Of a DNA stretch of 64,000 bases, positions 1 to 8,458 are shown in pieces. Made by a program: the position numbers and the translations under genes. Every line of letters begins with the position of its first letter. Position 1 is the first letter of the stretch. The notes below the pieces were generated by a model. The model did no database searches. It was not told where the DNA came from and saw only the letters and a program-made list of their open reading frames with translations. Source of the DNA: an uncultured Prevotellaceae bacterium (GTDB lineage: Bacteria > Bacteroidota > Bacteroidia > Bacteroidales > Bacteroidaceae); NCBI GenBank assembly GCA_902792635.1, contig CADBAG010000014.1, positions 1 through 64,000 of the forward strand, in the 5' to 3' direction.

Positions 1-24
1 AAAACAACTAGATAAGTTGACCAA

Positions 25-59
25 GTTACGCAACAACCTAAATGAAGGTGTTGCGTAAC
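25..59. terminator. stem-loop at window edge
   Basis: A 14-bp stem with a single bulged A (left arm 25-39, right arm 46-59, loop AAATGA). No U-run follows, so it may be a terminator of a gene left of the window or a structured intergenic repeat. Positions 60-139 show nothing else recognisable. Confidence 0.45.
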
Positions 60-139
60 TCACTAATTATCAGTTGAATAAAATTTGTTCTATGATAGGG
101 CAATCCCAACAGCATTGATCGTAATTTGCCAAATTATTT

Positions 140-222
140 GTCACATTGTCACACGTCGCACGTCACATTACGGTGTTTTCAACTCCTAACTCCTATCTCC
201 TAACTCCTAACTCATTTAACTC
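140..222. repeat. composite intergenic repeat (GTCACATT block plus CTCCTAA block)
   Basis: A block built of GTCACA/GTCGCA units (about 140-172) is followed by iterated CTCCTAA/CTCCTAT units (about 181-215). The same two blocks recur at 7338-7432, where the second is in the opposite orientation (TTAGGAG). It lies against the 3' end of the DUF4491 gene. Confidence 0.6.
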
Positions 223-499
223 TTTTCGGGTTTTTCGGGAACCATCCTCTCTCCACGCGCTTCTTCTGCTCGAACAGCTCGCCGATGGACCACAGGCACG
301 ACGCACCGATGACACCGACGATGGCTGAGATGAGCGTGCTCTCGATGCACAGTGAGCCGACGATACAGACAATGCCCGCCAAGAGAAAGACCCACCAGGG
401 GCGCGTGCCGAAATAATACTCCGTCTTGATGACGATGGGGTGGAAGAGGCCTATTATAAAAAAGGTGGCCAGGGCGATGGCTATTCCAGAGAAATACAT
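212..499 (-). CDS. DUF4491 family small membrane protein
   Basis: A 95-residue protein with three or so hydrophobic segments (about residues 3-22, 35-52 and 55-72) and a basic C-terminus (FEQKKRVERGWFPKNPKRVK). The conserved N-terminal pattern GLFHPIVIKTEYYFG matches the DUF4491 family common in Bacteroidales; the function is unknown. It is divergent from the phosphohexomutase gene, with a possible minus-strand -7 box TAAATTTG at 531-538. It is probably a single-gene transcript ending in the composite repeat. Family assignment is from memory of the motif. Confidence 0.8.
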   Translation of the reverse strand: MYFSGIAIALATFFIIGLFHPIVIKTEYYFGTRPWWVFLLAGIVCIVGSLCIESTLISAIVGVIGASCLWSIGELFEQKKRVERGWFPKNPKRVK

Positions 500-634
500 A
501 CTATTTTATCATGTTGTTGTGTTACAACTGCAAATTTACAAAAATTAATTTGCACACCACCCGTTATTAGGAAAATAAATGCTATCTTTGCGACATAAAA
601 ATAATGTAAAACACTTTTTAAAACCCTATTAGTT

Positions 635-2383
635 ATGGATAATAACAAAGAGCTTATCGCTCAATGCGAGGCCAAGGCTAAGCAATGGCTCACTCCCGCG
701 TTTGATGAGGAGACCCGTCAGGCTGTACAGAAGATGCTGGACGACAGTGACAAGACCAATCTCATTGAGAGCTTCTATAAGGACTTAGAGTTCGGCACAG
801 GCGGTCTGCGCGGCATCATGGGCGCAGGCTCCAACCGCATGAACATCTACACCGTGGGTATGGCCACTCAGGGCTTTGCCAACTACTTAAAGAAGAACTT
901 TAAGGATCGCAAGGAAATCTCTGTCGTTGTGTGCCATGACTGCCGTAACAACAGTCGCCTCTATGCTGAGACCGTGGCTAACATCTTCTCGGCTAATGGC
1001 ATCAAGGCTTATCTCTTCGACGACCTTCGTCCGACACCGGAGTGCTCCTTCGCCATCCGTTACCTCAAGGCTCAGGGCGGCGTGAACATCACGGCCAGCC
1101 ATAACCCCCGCGAATATAACGGTTACAAGGCTTACTGGGAGGACGGTGCTCAGGTGCTCGCGCCCCACGACAAGGACATCATCGACGAGGTGAACAAGTG
1201 CACAATCGCCGACGTGAGGTTCCAGGGTAACAAGGATCTTATCCAGATCATCGGTGAGGATATCGACGAGCCGTATCTGCGCAAGATCCGTACCATCAGC
1301 ATCGACCCCGAGGTCATCAAGAAGCAGCACGACCTGAAGATCGTGTACACGCCGCTTCACGGTGCCGGCCGCGTCATCATCCCGCGCTCTCTGGCTTACT
1401 GGGGCTTCGACAACGTGCACTGCGTCTTCGAGCAGATGATCAAGGATGGTAACTTCCCGACAGTGGACCGCCCGAACCCGGAGTTCGCCGAGGCGCTGAC
1501 CCTCGGTCTGCGCGATGCCAAGAAGCTCGATGCCGACATCCTCATGGCTTCCGACCCTGACGCTGACCGCGTGGGCATGGCCTGCAAGAATGACAAGGGC
1601 GAGTGGGTGCTCATCAACGGCAACCAGACCTGCATGATCTTCCTGTGGTACATCATCTCCAACCGTAAGGCTAAGGGATTGCTCAAACCGACCGATTTCA
1701 TCGTCAAGACTATCGTCACGACAGAGCTCATCAAGAAGATTGCTGACAAGCAGGGCGTGGAGATGCGTGACTGCTACACGGGCTTCAAGTGGATTGCCCG
1801 TGAGATCCGTCTCTCTGAGGGCAAGCAGCAGTATATCGGCGGCGGCGAGGAGAGCTACGGCTTCTTGGCTGAGGATTTCGTCCGTGATAAGGACGCTGTG
1901 TCGGCTTGCTCACTGCTCGCTGAGATCTGCGCATACGCCAAGGACAAGGGCAAGTCGCTCTATGACATCCTCATGGATATCTACAAGGAGTACGGCTTCT
2001 CCAAGGAGTTCACGGTCAACGTGGAGCGTCCGGGCAAGGCTGGTGCCGAGGAGATCCAGAAGATGATGGCTGACTTCCGCGCCAATCCGCCGAAGGAGCT
2101 CGGTGGCTCTAAGGTCGTGCTGTGGAAAGACTATAAGACGCTTGAGGCTACCGACGACAAGGGCAACAAGACGAAGCTCGTCATGCCTGAGACAAGCAAT
2201 GTGCTGCAGTGGTTCTGCGACGATGACACGAAGGTCAGCGTCCGTCCGTCGGGCACAGAGCCTAAGATCAAGTTCTACATTGAGGTCAAGGGCGTGATGC
2301 ACGATGCCTCAGAGTATGAAGCTCTCGACAAGAAGGGCATGGAGAAGATCGAGGCCATCAAGAAGAGCCTCGGACTGAAATAA
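635..2383 (+). CDS. phosphoglucomutase/phosphomannomutase family protein
   Basis: A 582-residue alpha-D-phosphohexomutase, probably interconverting glucose-1-phosphate and glucose-6-phosphate (or the mannose equivalents) in the cytoplasm. Domain landmarks run in order: phosphoserine loop TASHNP near residue 152, magnesium loop DPDADR near 307, sugar-recognition loop GGGEESYG near 402, phosphate-binding RPSGTEPK near 536. Length fits the PgcA-like subgroup (about 580). A -7 box TATCTTTG lies at 583-590 with no good -33 partner. Codon use is strongly biased (CGT, AAG, GGC), typical of a highly expressed gene here. Substrate preference cannot be read from sequence alone. Confidence 0.95.
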   Translation: MDNNKELIAQCEAKAKQWLTPAFDEETRQAVQKMLDDSDKTNLIESFYKDLEFGTGGLRGIMGAGSNRMNIYTVGMATQGFANYLKKNFKDRKEISVVVCHDCRNNSRLYAETVANIFSANGIKAYLFDDLRPTPECSFAIRYLKAQGGVNITASHNPREYNGYKAYWEDGAQVLAPHDKDIIDEVNKCTIADVRFQGNKDLIQIIGEDIDEPYLRKIRTISIDPEVIKKQHDLKIVYTPLHGAGRVIIPRSLAYWGFDNVHCVFEQMIKDGNFPTVDRPNPEFAEALTLGLRDAKKLDADILMASDPDADRVGMACKNDKGEWVLINGNQTCMIFLWYIISNRKAKGLLKPTDFIVKTIVTTELIKKIADKQGVEMRDCYTGFKWIAREIRLSEGKQQYIGGGEESYGFLAEDFVRDKDAVSACSLLAEICAYAKDKGKSLYDILMDIYKEYGFSKEFTVNVERPGKAGAEEIQKMMADFRANPPKELGGSKVVLWKDYKTLEATDDKGNKTKLVMPETSNVLQWFCDDDTKVSVRPSGTEPKIKFYIEVKGVMHDASEYEALDKKGMEKIEAIKKSLGLK

Positions 2384-2625
2384 AGCCTCGAAGAGGCTTA
2401 ACATGGTTAGCCCCAGGTAAGGAGCGCAGCGACGCAACCTGGGGTTTAGGAGCGTAACGTCTGAGCTGAAAGGTGTCCTCGAAGAGGGCAAACCTTGGCA
2501 GGATGCTGGATATTGGCAGGTTCGCCCTCTTCGAGGACGACCGTTCAAAGATATGGCTCCAATCAAAACCCCATGTTTCGGCTCCGCCTCACATGGGGCT
2601 AACCATGTTTGCCACCTTCGGGGAC
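2384..2625. repeat. family A mosaic hairpin repeat, copy 1
   Basis: Starts immediately after the mutase stop codon. It holds four inverted repeats in series: AAGCCTC/GAGGCTT (2383-2399), CCCCAGGT/ACCTGGGG (2411-2444), CCTCGAAGAGGGC/GCCCTCTTCGAGG (2477-2536), and CCCCATGT/ACATGGGG (2569-2598). Modules of the same sequence recur near 17.4, 33.6, 47.4, 54.9 and 58.8 kb. Confidence 0.85.
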
Positions 2626-2650
2626 ATTTCTAATAATATTGTAATTGATC

Positions 2651-3634
2651 ATGAAACAAATCAGATGGGGCTTCATTGGTTGTGGCGAGGTCACGGAGAA
2701 GAAATCGGGACCGGCCTTCAACGAAGTGGAGGGCTCTTGCGTCGTGGCTGTGATGAGCCGTAACGAAGAGCGCGTGAAAGCCTATGCCAAACGGCACAAC
2801 ATTCCTAAATGGTACACCGATGCCCAGGAGCTCGTCGACGACCCGGACGTCAATGCCGTGTATATCGCTACGCCTCCATCCTCCCACGCCACTTACGCTA
2901 TCATGTGTATGCGGTCGGGAAAGCCGTGTTATGTGGAGAAACCATTGGCGGCCAACTATGAGGACTGCATCCGTGTCAACCGTATCAGTGAGCAGACGGG
3001 AGTGCCCTGTTTCGTGGCCTATTACCGCCGTTACCTCCCTTATTTCAATAAGGTCAGAAAACTCATTGCCACCGACAGCATCGGCAAGGTGCTGACGGTG
3101 CAGTTGCAGTTCGCCGTGCCGCCGCGCGAGCTCGATTATAACGCGTCGTCGTCGTTGCCCTGGCGTCTGCAACCTGACATCTCCGGTGGTGGCTATTTCT
3201 ATGACCTCGCACCCCATCAGCTCGATCTGCTGCAAGAGCTCTTCGGGACGATCATTCGTGCCCACGGCTATCCCACGAACCGCGAGCATCTCTATGATGC
3301 TGAGGACACCATCTCCGCTGCTTTCATCTTCGACAGTGGCATCTCGGGCAGTGCCTCCTGGTGTTTTGTGGGGCATGAGAGTGCCAAGGCAGACCAGATC
3401 ACGGTCATCGGCGACAAGGGTATTCTCTCATTCAGTGTGTACAACTATGACCCGATCCAGCTCGTCAACAATGCTGGGTCGCGCAGTATCATTGTGCCCA
3501 ACCCGCCTTACGTCCAACTGCCGATCATCACCTCTGTCATCCGCCATCTGCAGGGTATCGACACCTGCACCGCCACATCCGTCAGTGCCACGCCTGTCAA
3601 CTGGGTGATGGACCGGATATTGGGAAAGTTTTAG
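2651..3634 (+). CDS. Gfo/Idh/MocA family oxidoreductase
   Basis: A 327-residue NAD(P)-dependent sugar or inositol dehydrogenase-like protein. The N-terminal Rossmann motif is GFIGCGEVTEKKSGP at residues 6-20; the family EKP motif (VEKPLA) lies near residue 95 and carries the expected catalytic lysine. The C-terminal half forms the beta-sheet substrate domain (YYRRYLPYFNK, GGYFYDLAPHQLDLL). ATG 2651 is preferred over an in-frame TTG at 2645. It follows a family A repeat and no promoter is obvious, so it may depend on read-through from the mutase gene. Substrate unknown. Confidence 0.9.
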   Translation: MKQIRWGFIGCGEVTEKKSGPAFNEVEGSCVVAVMSRNEERVKAYAKRHNIPKWYTDAQELVDDPDVNAVYIATPPSSHATYAIMCMRSGKPCYVEKPLAANYEDCIRVNRISEQTGVPCFVAYYRRYLPYFNKVRKLIATDSIGKVLTVQLQFAVPPRELDYNASSSLPWRLQPDISGGGYFYDLAPHQLDLLQELFGTIIRAHGYPTNREHLYDAEDTISAAFIFDSGISGSASWCFVGHESAKADQITVIGDKGILSFSVYNYDPIQLVNNAGSRSIIVPNPPYVQLPIITSVIRHLQGIDTCTATSVSATPVNWVMDRILGKF

Positions 3635-3683
3635 GTGATACTTGCAATTTTTGCTCCCTCCTAAAATTATTTTCCCATCTTTG

Positions 3684-3714
3684 TTTGCCGATATTCAACT
3701 TTTTCTTATCTTTG
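3684..3714 (+). promoter_or_regulatory. promoter of the small-membrane-protein/DUF4421 operon
   Basis: TTTG at 3684-3687, 19 nt, then TATCTTTG at 3707-3714: a full match to the Bacteroidetes sigma-ABfr form TTTG-N19-21-TANNTTTG. It lies 27 nt upstream of the first ATG of the run. Confidence 0.75.
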
Positions 3715-3740
3715 CAAGTAATAATCATTAATGAGAAGGA

Positions 3741-3944
3741 ATGGCTGAAACAAAAGAAACCAAAGAAAAAGAGAAAAGCAGACGTGATGCTCTGAGTAAG
3801 TTCTTTTACAATCTCGCTCAAACATGTTTCACGGCTATGGTTGTGGGAACAATAGTCACTTTCTTTGTTTCTAATGTGACCAAGGCGGCATTTTTGAACT
3901 CTTCGCAATGGGTGTCATCTCTACTCTTGCTTTTGCATATTTAG
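3741..3944 (+). CDS. DUF6722-like small membrane protein, probably frameshifted
   Basis: A 67-residue frame with a charged N-terminus (KETKEKEKSRR), one hydrophobic segment (about 28-46) and an abrupt leucine-rich end. A second membrane segment expected for two-TM proteins of this type is encoded in the -1 frame immediately after the GGG run at 3910-3912, giving GVISTLAFAYLGNYILRK and a stop at 3965-3967, two bases before the next ATG. One extra G would fuse both parts into one protein of about 75 residues. Either a real indel, a base-calling error, or -1 slippage. Family name is tentative. Confidence 0.6.
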   Translation: MAETKETKEKEKSRRDALSKFFYNLAQTCFTAMVVGTIVTFFVSNVTKAAFLNSSQWVSSLLLLLHI

Positions 3945-3969
3945 GTAACTATATTTTAAGAAAATAACT

Positions 3970-4083
3970 ATGGGAGCATTAACGGGACTTATCATAATTT
4001 TAGGTTGTTCTGCAGCGGTAGCTATATTATTTGCACTTTGGCTACACACAAAGAAAGGGAAGGAGTGGCTTGCCACCCTCTAA
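3970..4083 (+). CDS. 37-residue single-TM small protein
   Basis: A short frame (MGALTGLIIILGCSAAVAIL..., ending KKGKEWLATL) with one N-terminal transmembrane helix and a basic, short cytoplasmic tail. It starts two bases after the -1-frame stop of the preceding small gene and ends five bases before the next ATG, so it is packed inside an operon. I recall similar short proteins in Bacteroidales but no function. Confidence 0.65.
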   Translation: MGALTGLIIILGCSAAVAILFALWLHTKKGKEWLATL

Positions 4084-4088
4084 TAATA

Positions 4089-5189
4089 ATGCGAACAATA
4101 TCCTTATTGATATTATTTCTCTTCACTGCCCTGTCGGATGTGGCTTCTGCGGACACGATACCCGCTGTCCCCAAGAAGAAGCTGTCGGCATTCAGGAGGA
4201 TGGTACGCAATTTCTCGCGAGTAGACACCAACTATATCGAGCCGCAGAAATACAACTTCACCGTCATGCTCCAGAACACGACGAGCTATGAGGGCTATAC
4301 ATTGAAACTGAAGGATGACCACTCGGTAGTCTTTGCCCCGGAGCCGTCTTATAAGTTGGGGCCTTATTTCGGCTGGCGCTTTATTTTCTTAGGTTATACC
4401 ATCGACTTCAAACACTTGAAGAACGAGGCGCGCGAGGCTGTGGCGCTCAGTCTCTATGCCCCGCAGGTCGGTGTCGACCTCTTTTATCGGAAGTCGGGTG
4501 ACAACTATCGCATCAGAGGTGTGGACTTTGGCAACGAGACGGTGAACAATGCCATGCGGAAGGTCTATTTCGATGGCTTCGAGACCTCGGAACGAGGCTT
4601 CAACCTCTATTATATTTTCAATCATAACAAGTTCTCTTATCCTGCAGCCTACAGTCAGAGCACCATTCAGCGTCGCTCCGCGGGCTCGGCATTGGCCGGC
4701 ATGAGCTATTCGCGCCACTCCTTGGATGTCGACTGGGATAAGTTCCATCAGCTCATGGATAATGTTGTAGGGCCCGGGACCTCGGTGGCGGTGGCCGACA
4801 CCAGCATGCACTCCACAGATATTGCTTATACCGACTTCTCCCTCAGTGGCGGCTATGCTTACAACTGGGTCTTTGCCCGCAACTGGCTTTTCGACGTCTC
4901 TTTGCAGGTGGCATTGGGGTACAAGCAGTTGAAGGGGACAGCCAATAAGTCTCCGCGGGATTTCTTCCGTAATTTTGACTTTAAGAATATCATGATTGAC
5001 GGTGTAGGAAGGACCGGTATCGTGTGGAACAACATGCGGTGGTATGCCGGAGCCAGTGCCGTCTTCCATACCTATACTTATCGGCGGTCGAAGTTCTCCG
5101 CCAACTCGACCTTTGGTAATGTATACATATATGTTGGATATAATTTCGGATTAAAAAGCAGTTATCGCAAGAAAAATAATAAACGATGA
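4089..5189 (+). CDS. DUF4421 family secreted/outer-membrane protein
   Basis: A 366-residue protein with a signal peptide (MRTISLLILFLFTALSDVASA) and alternating aromatic/hydrophobic strands typical of an outer-membrane barrel (YFGWRFIFLGYTIDF, YAYNWVFARNWLFDVSLQVALGY, terminal YIYVGYNFGL). This matches DUF4421 of Bacteroidetes; function unknown. ATG 4089 is chosen because the longer in-frame extension (from 4005) would overlap the upstream small gene and spoil the signal peptide. Its stop overlaps the next start by four bases, which suggests translational coupling with the DUF1460 gene. Confidence 0.85.
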   Translation: MRTISLLILFLFTALSDVASADTIPAVPKKKLSAFRRMVRNFSRVDTNYIEPQKYNFTVMLQNTTSYEGYTLKLKDDHSVVFAPEPSYKLGPYFGWRFIFLGYTIDFKHLKNEAREAVALSLYAPQVGVDLFYRKSGDNYRIRGVDFGNETVNNAMRKVYFDGFETSERGFNLYYIFNHNKFSYPAAYSQSTIQRRSAGSALAGMSYSRHSLDVDWDKFHQLMDNVVGPGTSVAVADTSMHSTDIAYTDFSLSGGYAYNWVFARNWLFDVSLQVALGYKQLKGTANKSPRDFFRNFDFKNIMIDGVGRTGIVWNNMRWYAGASAVFHTYTYRRSKFSANSTFGNVYIYVGYNFGLKSSYRKKNNKR

Positions 5190-6040
5190 AAAAACTGATC
5201 ATAACGATATTCTCGCTCTTGCTGACGGTCAACATCTTGGCTCAGCAGGTTGATTATACTAAGCCCGACTCTTTGCAGGTCGTGTCTTTGATGAAGAAAG
5301 CACGGATGCTGAAAGACAAGTCGATGGCTTCTTATATGTTATTCTTCGGCCGCGAGCTGCGGGGTGTGCCCTATGTGGCTAAGACCTTGGAGAAAAACTC
5401 TACAGAGAAGCTTGTGGTCAATCTGCGGCAGCTCGACTGCACCACGTATGTCGAGACGGTGCTTGCCCTGTCGAGAAGTATGACTAAAGGACAGCAGACC
5501 TTCGCAGGCTACTGCAACAACCTTCGGCAGATACGCTACCGCAACGGCGTGGTCGCTTATCCGATGCGTCAGCATTATTTCACCTATTGGATCCAGGAGA
5601 ACACGCGGGAGCGCATCGTGGCCAATATCCAGTCGCCCAACCCACCGTTCTCCGGTGTGCAGACGGTGAAAGCCGATTATATGACAACACACCTCAGCAG
5701 CTACCCTATGCTGAAAGGCAAGCCGCAGTGGATCAAGGAGATTGCTGAGATGGAGAAGAGCATCACGGGTACGAAGCAGCGTTATATCCCCAAGACTGCC
5801 GTCACGAACAGCAGTCTGCTGAGACGAACGGTCCACAACGGTGACATCATCGCCATCGTGACGACAAAGAAAGGGTTGGAGATCAGTCATATCGGCATCG
5901 CAGCCTGGCATAAGGACGGACTGCACATGCTCAATGCCTCCTCACTCTATCATAAAGTGGTGGAGGACCATAATCTCCTTCGTACTTATCTCTCTAAGCA
6001 GACGTCGGCCTTGGGCATACGTATCGTAAGACCACTGTAA
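5186..6040 (+). CDS. DUF1460 N-acetylmuramoyl-L-alanine amidase-like protein
   Basis: A 284-residue exported protein (signal peptide about 1-19, ending ILAQ). The DUF1460 core carries the likely catalytic cysteine in LRQLDCTTYVETVLAL (near residue 83) and a conserved histidine in GLEISHIGIAAWHKDG (near 236). The family has an NlpC/P60-like fold and is associated with peptidoglycan peptide cleavage; that activity is family knowledge, not shown here. Four-base ATGA overlap with DUF4421, and RarA follows after 28 nt. Confidence 0.85.
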   Translation: MKKLIITIFSLLLTVNILAQQVDYTKPDSLQVVSLMKKARMLKDKSMASYMLFFGRELRGVPYVAKTLEKNSTEKLVVNLRQLDCTTYVETVLALSRSMTKGQQTFAGYCNNLRQIRYRNGVVAYPMRQHYFTYWIQENTRERIVANIQSPNPPFSGVQTVKADYMTTHLSSYPMLKGKPQWIKEIAEMEKSITGTKQRYIPKTAVTNSSLLRRTVHNGDIIAIVTTKKGLEISHIGIAAWHKDGLHMLNASSLYHKVVEDHNLLRTYLSKQTSALGIRIVRPL

Positions 6041-6068
6041 TATTAAGTCTGAAATTATTTAGATTATT

Positions 6069-7340
6069 ATGGAACCATTAGCAGAACGTATGCGTCCGCG
6101 CACCCTCGACGATTATGTCGGACAGGAACATCTTGTCGGGCCGGGTGGGGTAGTGCGCCGGATGATAGAGAGCGGCCGAGTGTCGTCGTTCATCCTCTGG
6201 GGACCACCGGGAGTGGGCAAGACGACGTTGGCAGAGATCGTATCCTCGGAGATGAAGGTGCCGTTCTATACCCTCAGCGCCGTGACGAGTGGCGTGAGGG
6301 ATGTGCGTGAGGTCATAGAGAAAGCCAAGAGTGGCCGATTCTTCAACAATGCCTCACCGATCCTCTTCATCGATGAGATCCACCGTTTCTCCAAGTCGCA
6401 GCAGGACTCGCTCCTCGGAGCCGTGGAGCGTGGCATCGTGACGCTTATCGGTGCCACGACGGAGAACCCTTCGTTTGAGGTCATCCGCCCGCTGCTCTCC
6501 CGTTGTCAGGTCTATACCTTGAAATCGCTTGAGAAAGCTGACTTGCAGAAGATTCTCGACAGAGCAGTCTCGAAGGATACAGAACTGCAGAAGAAACACA
6601 TCGAACTGAAGGAGACAGACGCCATGATGCGCTACAGCGGGGGCGACGCACGCAAACTGCTCAATATCCTCGAGCTCATGGTTGAGTCGGCCAACAGTGA
6701 CGATGTCGTCATCACCGACAAGCGCGTGGAGGAGGAACTGCAGACCAATCCGCTCGCCTACGACAAGAAAGGTGAGATGCATTATGATATCATCTCCGCT
6801 TTCATCAAGAGTATCCGTGGCTCTGACCCTGATGCCGCGCTCTACTGGATGGCACGGATGATCGAGGGTGGTGAAGACCCACAGTTCATCGCCCGCCGTA
6901 TCGTCATCTCTGCCGCAGAGGATATCGGCCTTGCTAACCCCAATGCGCTGCTCCTCGCCAATGCTGCGTTCGATGCAGTGATGAAGATCGGTTGGCCCGA
7001 AGGACGCATCCCACTTGCCGAGGCCGTGGTCTACCTCGCCACGAGTCCGAAGAGCAACTCGGCATATATGGGTATCAACACGGCCATCGAGGAGGTGAAG
7101 CAGAGTGGTAACCAGCCGGTGCCACTGCCCATCCGCAATGCCCCGACAAAGCTCATGGAGCAGTTGGGCTATCATGATGGCTACAAATATCCCCACGATT
7201 ATCCCGGCAACTTCACGCCCCAGCAGTATCTCCCCGATGCGCTCAAGGACAAACGCTTCTGGCATGCCCAGCACTCGCCCGCAGAAGAGAAACTCTATCA
7301 ACGCATGCTCAACTGTTGGGGAGAGCGATACAAAAGTTAG
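6069..7340 (+). CDS. rarA: replication-associated recombination protein A (AAA+ ATPase)
   Basis: A 423-residue cytoplasmic AAA+ ATPase of the RarA/MgsA/WRNIP1 group that acts at stalled replication forks. Walker A GPPGVGKTT at about residues 45-53, Walker B ILFIDEIHRF near 97, sensor 1 IGATTENPSFE, and the C-terminal tetramerisation part with PLPIRNAPTKLM and YPHDYPGNFTPQQYLP. Length matches the family (about 420-450). Last gene of the operon-like run starting at 3741. Confidence 0.96.
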   Translation: MEPLAERMRPRTLDDYVGQEHLVGPGGVVRRMIESGRVSSFILWGPPGVGKTTLAEIVSSEMKVPFYTLSAVTSGVRDVREVIEKAKSGRFFNNASPILFIDEIHRFSKSQQDSLLGAVERGIVTLIGATTENPSFEVIRPLLSRCQVYTLKSLEKADLQKILDRAVSKDTELQKKHIELKETDAMMRYSGGDARKLLNILELMVESANSDDVVITDKRVEEELQTNPLAYDKKGEMHYDIISAFIKSIRGSDPDAALYWMARMIEGGEDPQFIARRIVISAAEDIGLANPNALLLANAAFDAVMKIGWPEGRIPLAEAVVYLATSPKSNSAYMGINTAIEEVKQSGNQPVPLPIRNAPTKLMEQLGYHDGYKYPHDYPGNFTPQQYLPDALKDKRFWHAQHSPAEEKLYQRMLNCWGERYKS

Positions 7341-7432
7341 GAGTTAGGAGATAGGAGTTAGGAGTTAGGAGTTAGGAGATAGGAGTTAGGAGTTAATGCG
7401 TCGCATTGTCGCACGTCGCACGTCGCAATAAG
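7338..7432. repeat. TTAGGAG tandem repeat plus GTCGCA block
   Basis: Begins over the rarA stop codon with about seven TTAGGAG/ATAGGAG units to 7396, then GTCGCA/GTCGCACGTCGCA units to about 7425. It pairs with the related composite at 140-222. The remaining gap to 7474 is AT-rich with no clear promoter box. Confidence 0.7.
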
Positions 7433-7474
7433 GTTTTTCCGACCGATTAAAATATAAATTAAAAAACATACCAT

Positions 7475-8449
7475 ATGAAAAACATCGTTGTACTCGACGG
7501 ATATTCCGCCAATCCCGGTGACCTTTCATGGGAACCGCTGAAAGAGTTTGGAACACTGACCGTCTATGACCGCACAAAGCCGGAGGACGTCATTGAGCGG
7601 GCTAAAGACGCAGAGATACTGCTCATCAACAAGATCAACATGACCGACGAGGTCATCAGCAGTCTGCCGAAACTCAAATATATCGGCATCTTGGCTACAG
7701 GCTATAACAATATTGACACCGAGTCGGCCCATAAACATGGCGTGGTGGTCTGCAACATCCCGTCTTATTCGACAGAGAGTGTAGTGCAGATGACCTTCGC
7801 GCATATCCTGAACATCACGAATCAGATTGGTCATTATGCCCATCAGAACCGCGTGTCGAAACATCCGGACAAAGGTCTCCGCTGGTCAAAGAATCCGGAC
7901 TTCTGTTATTGGGACACGCCCCTGCCGGAACTCGTCGGCAAAACGATCGGTATCATCGGGCTTGGCCATATCGGTATGCGCGTGGCTCAAGTGGCACTGG
8001 CTTTCGGCCTCCATGTCTACGCCTATACCTCGAAGCATAAAGCCGACCTTCCCGACGGCATCAACAAAGCGACGCTCGACGGTCTGCTCCATGCCTCGGA
8101 CATCGTGACCCTTCATTGCCCGCTCACCAAAGACAACCTCCACTTCTTCAATGCCGAGAACATTGCCAAGATGAAACAAGGGGCTATCCTCATCAATACG
8201 GCGCGTGGTGCGCTTGTCGACGAACAGGCCGTTGCCGATGCCTTAGCAGCGGGGAGACTCGCCGGCTATGGTGCCGACGTGATGGCACAAGAACCGCCTA
8301 AAGCAGACAACCCACTGCTCAGCCAGCCTCACGCTTATCTCACGCCGCATGTGGCATGGGCAACCTTGGAGGCGCGTAAGCGACTGATGGATATCTGTGT
8401 CAACAATGTGGCTGCCTTCGTGAGTGGCAAGCCAATCAACGAAGTATAA
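7475..8449 (+). CDS. D-2-hydroxyacid dehydrogenase
   Basis: A 324-residue NAD-dependent enzyme that interconverts a 2-oxoacid and a D-2-hydroxyacid (hydroxypyruvate/glycerate-type is likely). The nucleotide-binding loop GLGHIGMRVAQ lies near residue 161; the catalytic Arg is in NTARGALVDE (near 242) and the catalytic His in TPHVAWA (near 290), so the Arg-Glu-His triad region is intact. Full family length. The TRIC channel gene follows after 9 nt, so the two are probably co-transcribed. Exact substrate unresolved. Confidence 0.9.
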   Translation: MKNIVVLDGYSANPGDLSWEPLKEFGTLTVYDRTKPEDVIERAKDAEILLINKINMTDEVISSLPKLKYIGILATGYNNIDTESAHKHGVVVCNIPSYSTESVVQMTFAHILNITNQIGHYAHQNRVSKHPDKGLRWSKNPDFCYWDTPLPELVGKTIGIIGLGHIGMRVAQVALAFGLHVYAYTSKHKADLPDGINKATLDGLLHASDIVTLHCPLTKDNLHFFNAENIAKMKQGAILINTARGALVDEQAVADALAAGRLAGYGADVMAQEPPKADNPLLSQPHAYLTPHVAWATLEARKRLMDICVNNVAAFVSGKPINEV

Positions 8450-8458
8450 TCTTTTATC

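Noticed and set aside
2473-2763. Open frames running through the family A repeats (also at 17.4, 47.5, 54.9 and 58.8 kb)
   Set aside because: Similar peptides (RRCAPHLGLTMF-like) arise from the repeats in several copies, with no start context and no conserved ends; they are translation of repeat DNA, not genes.
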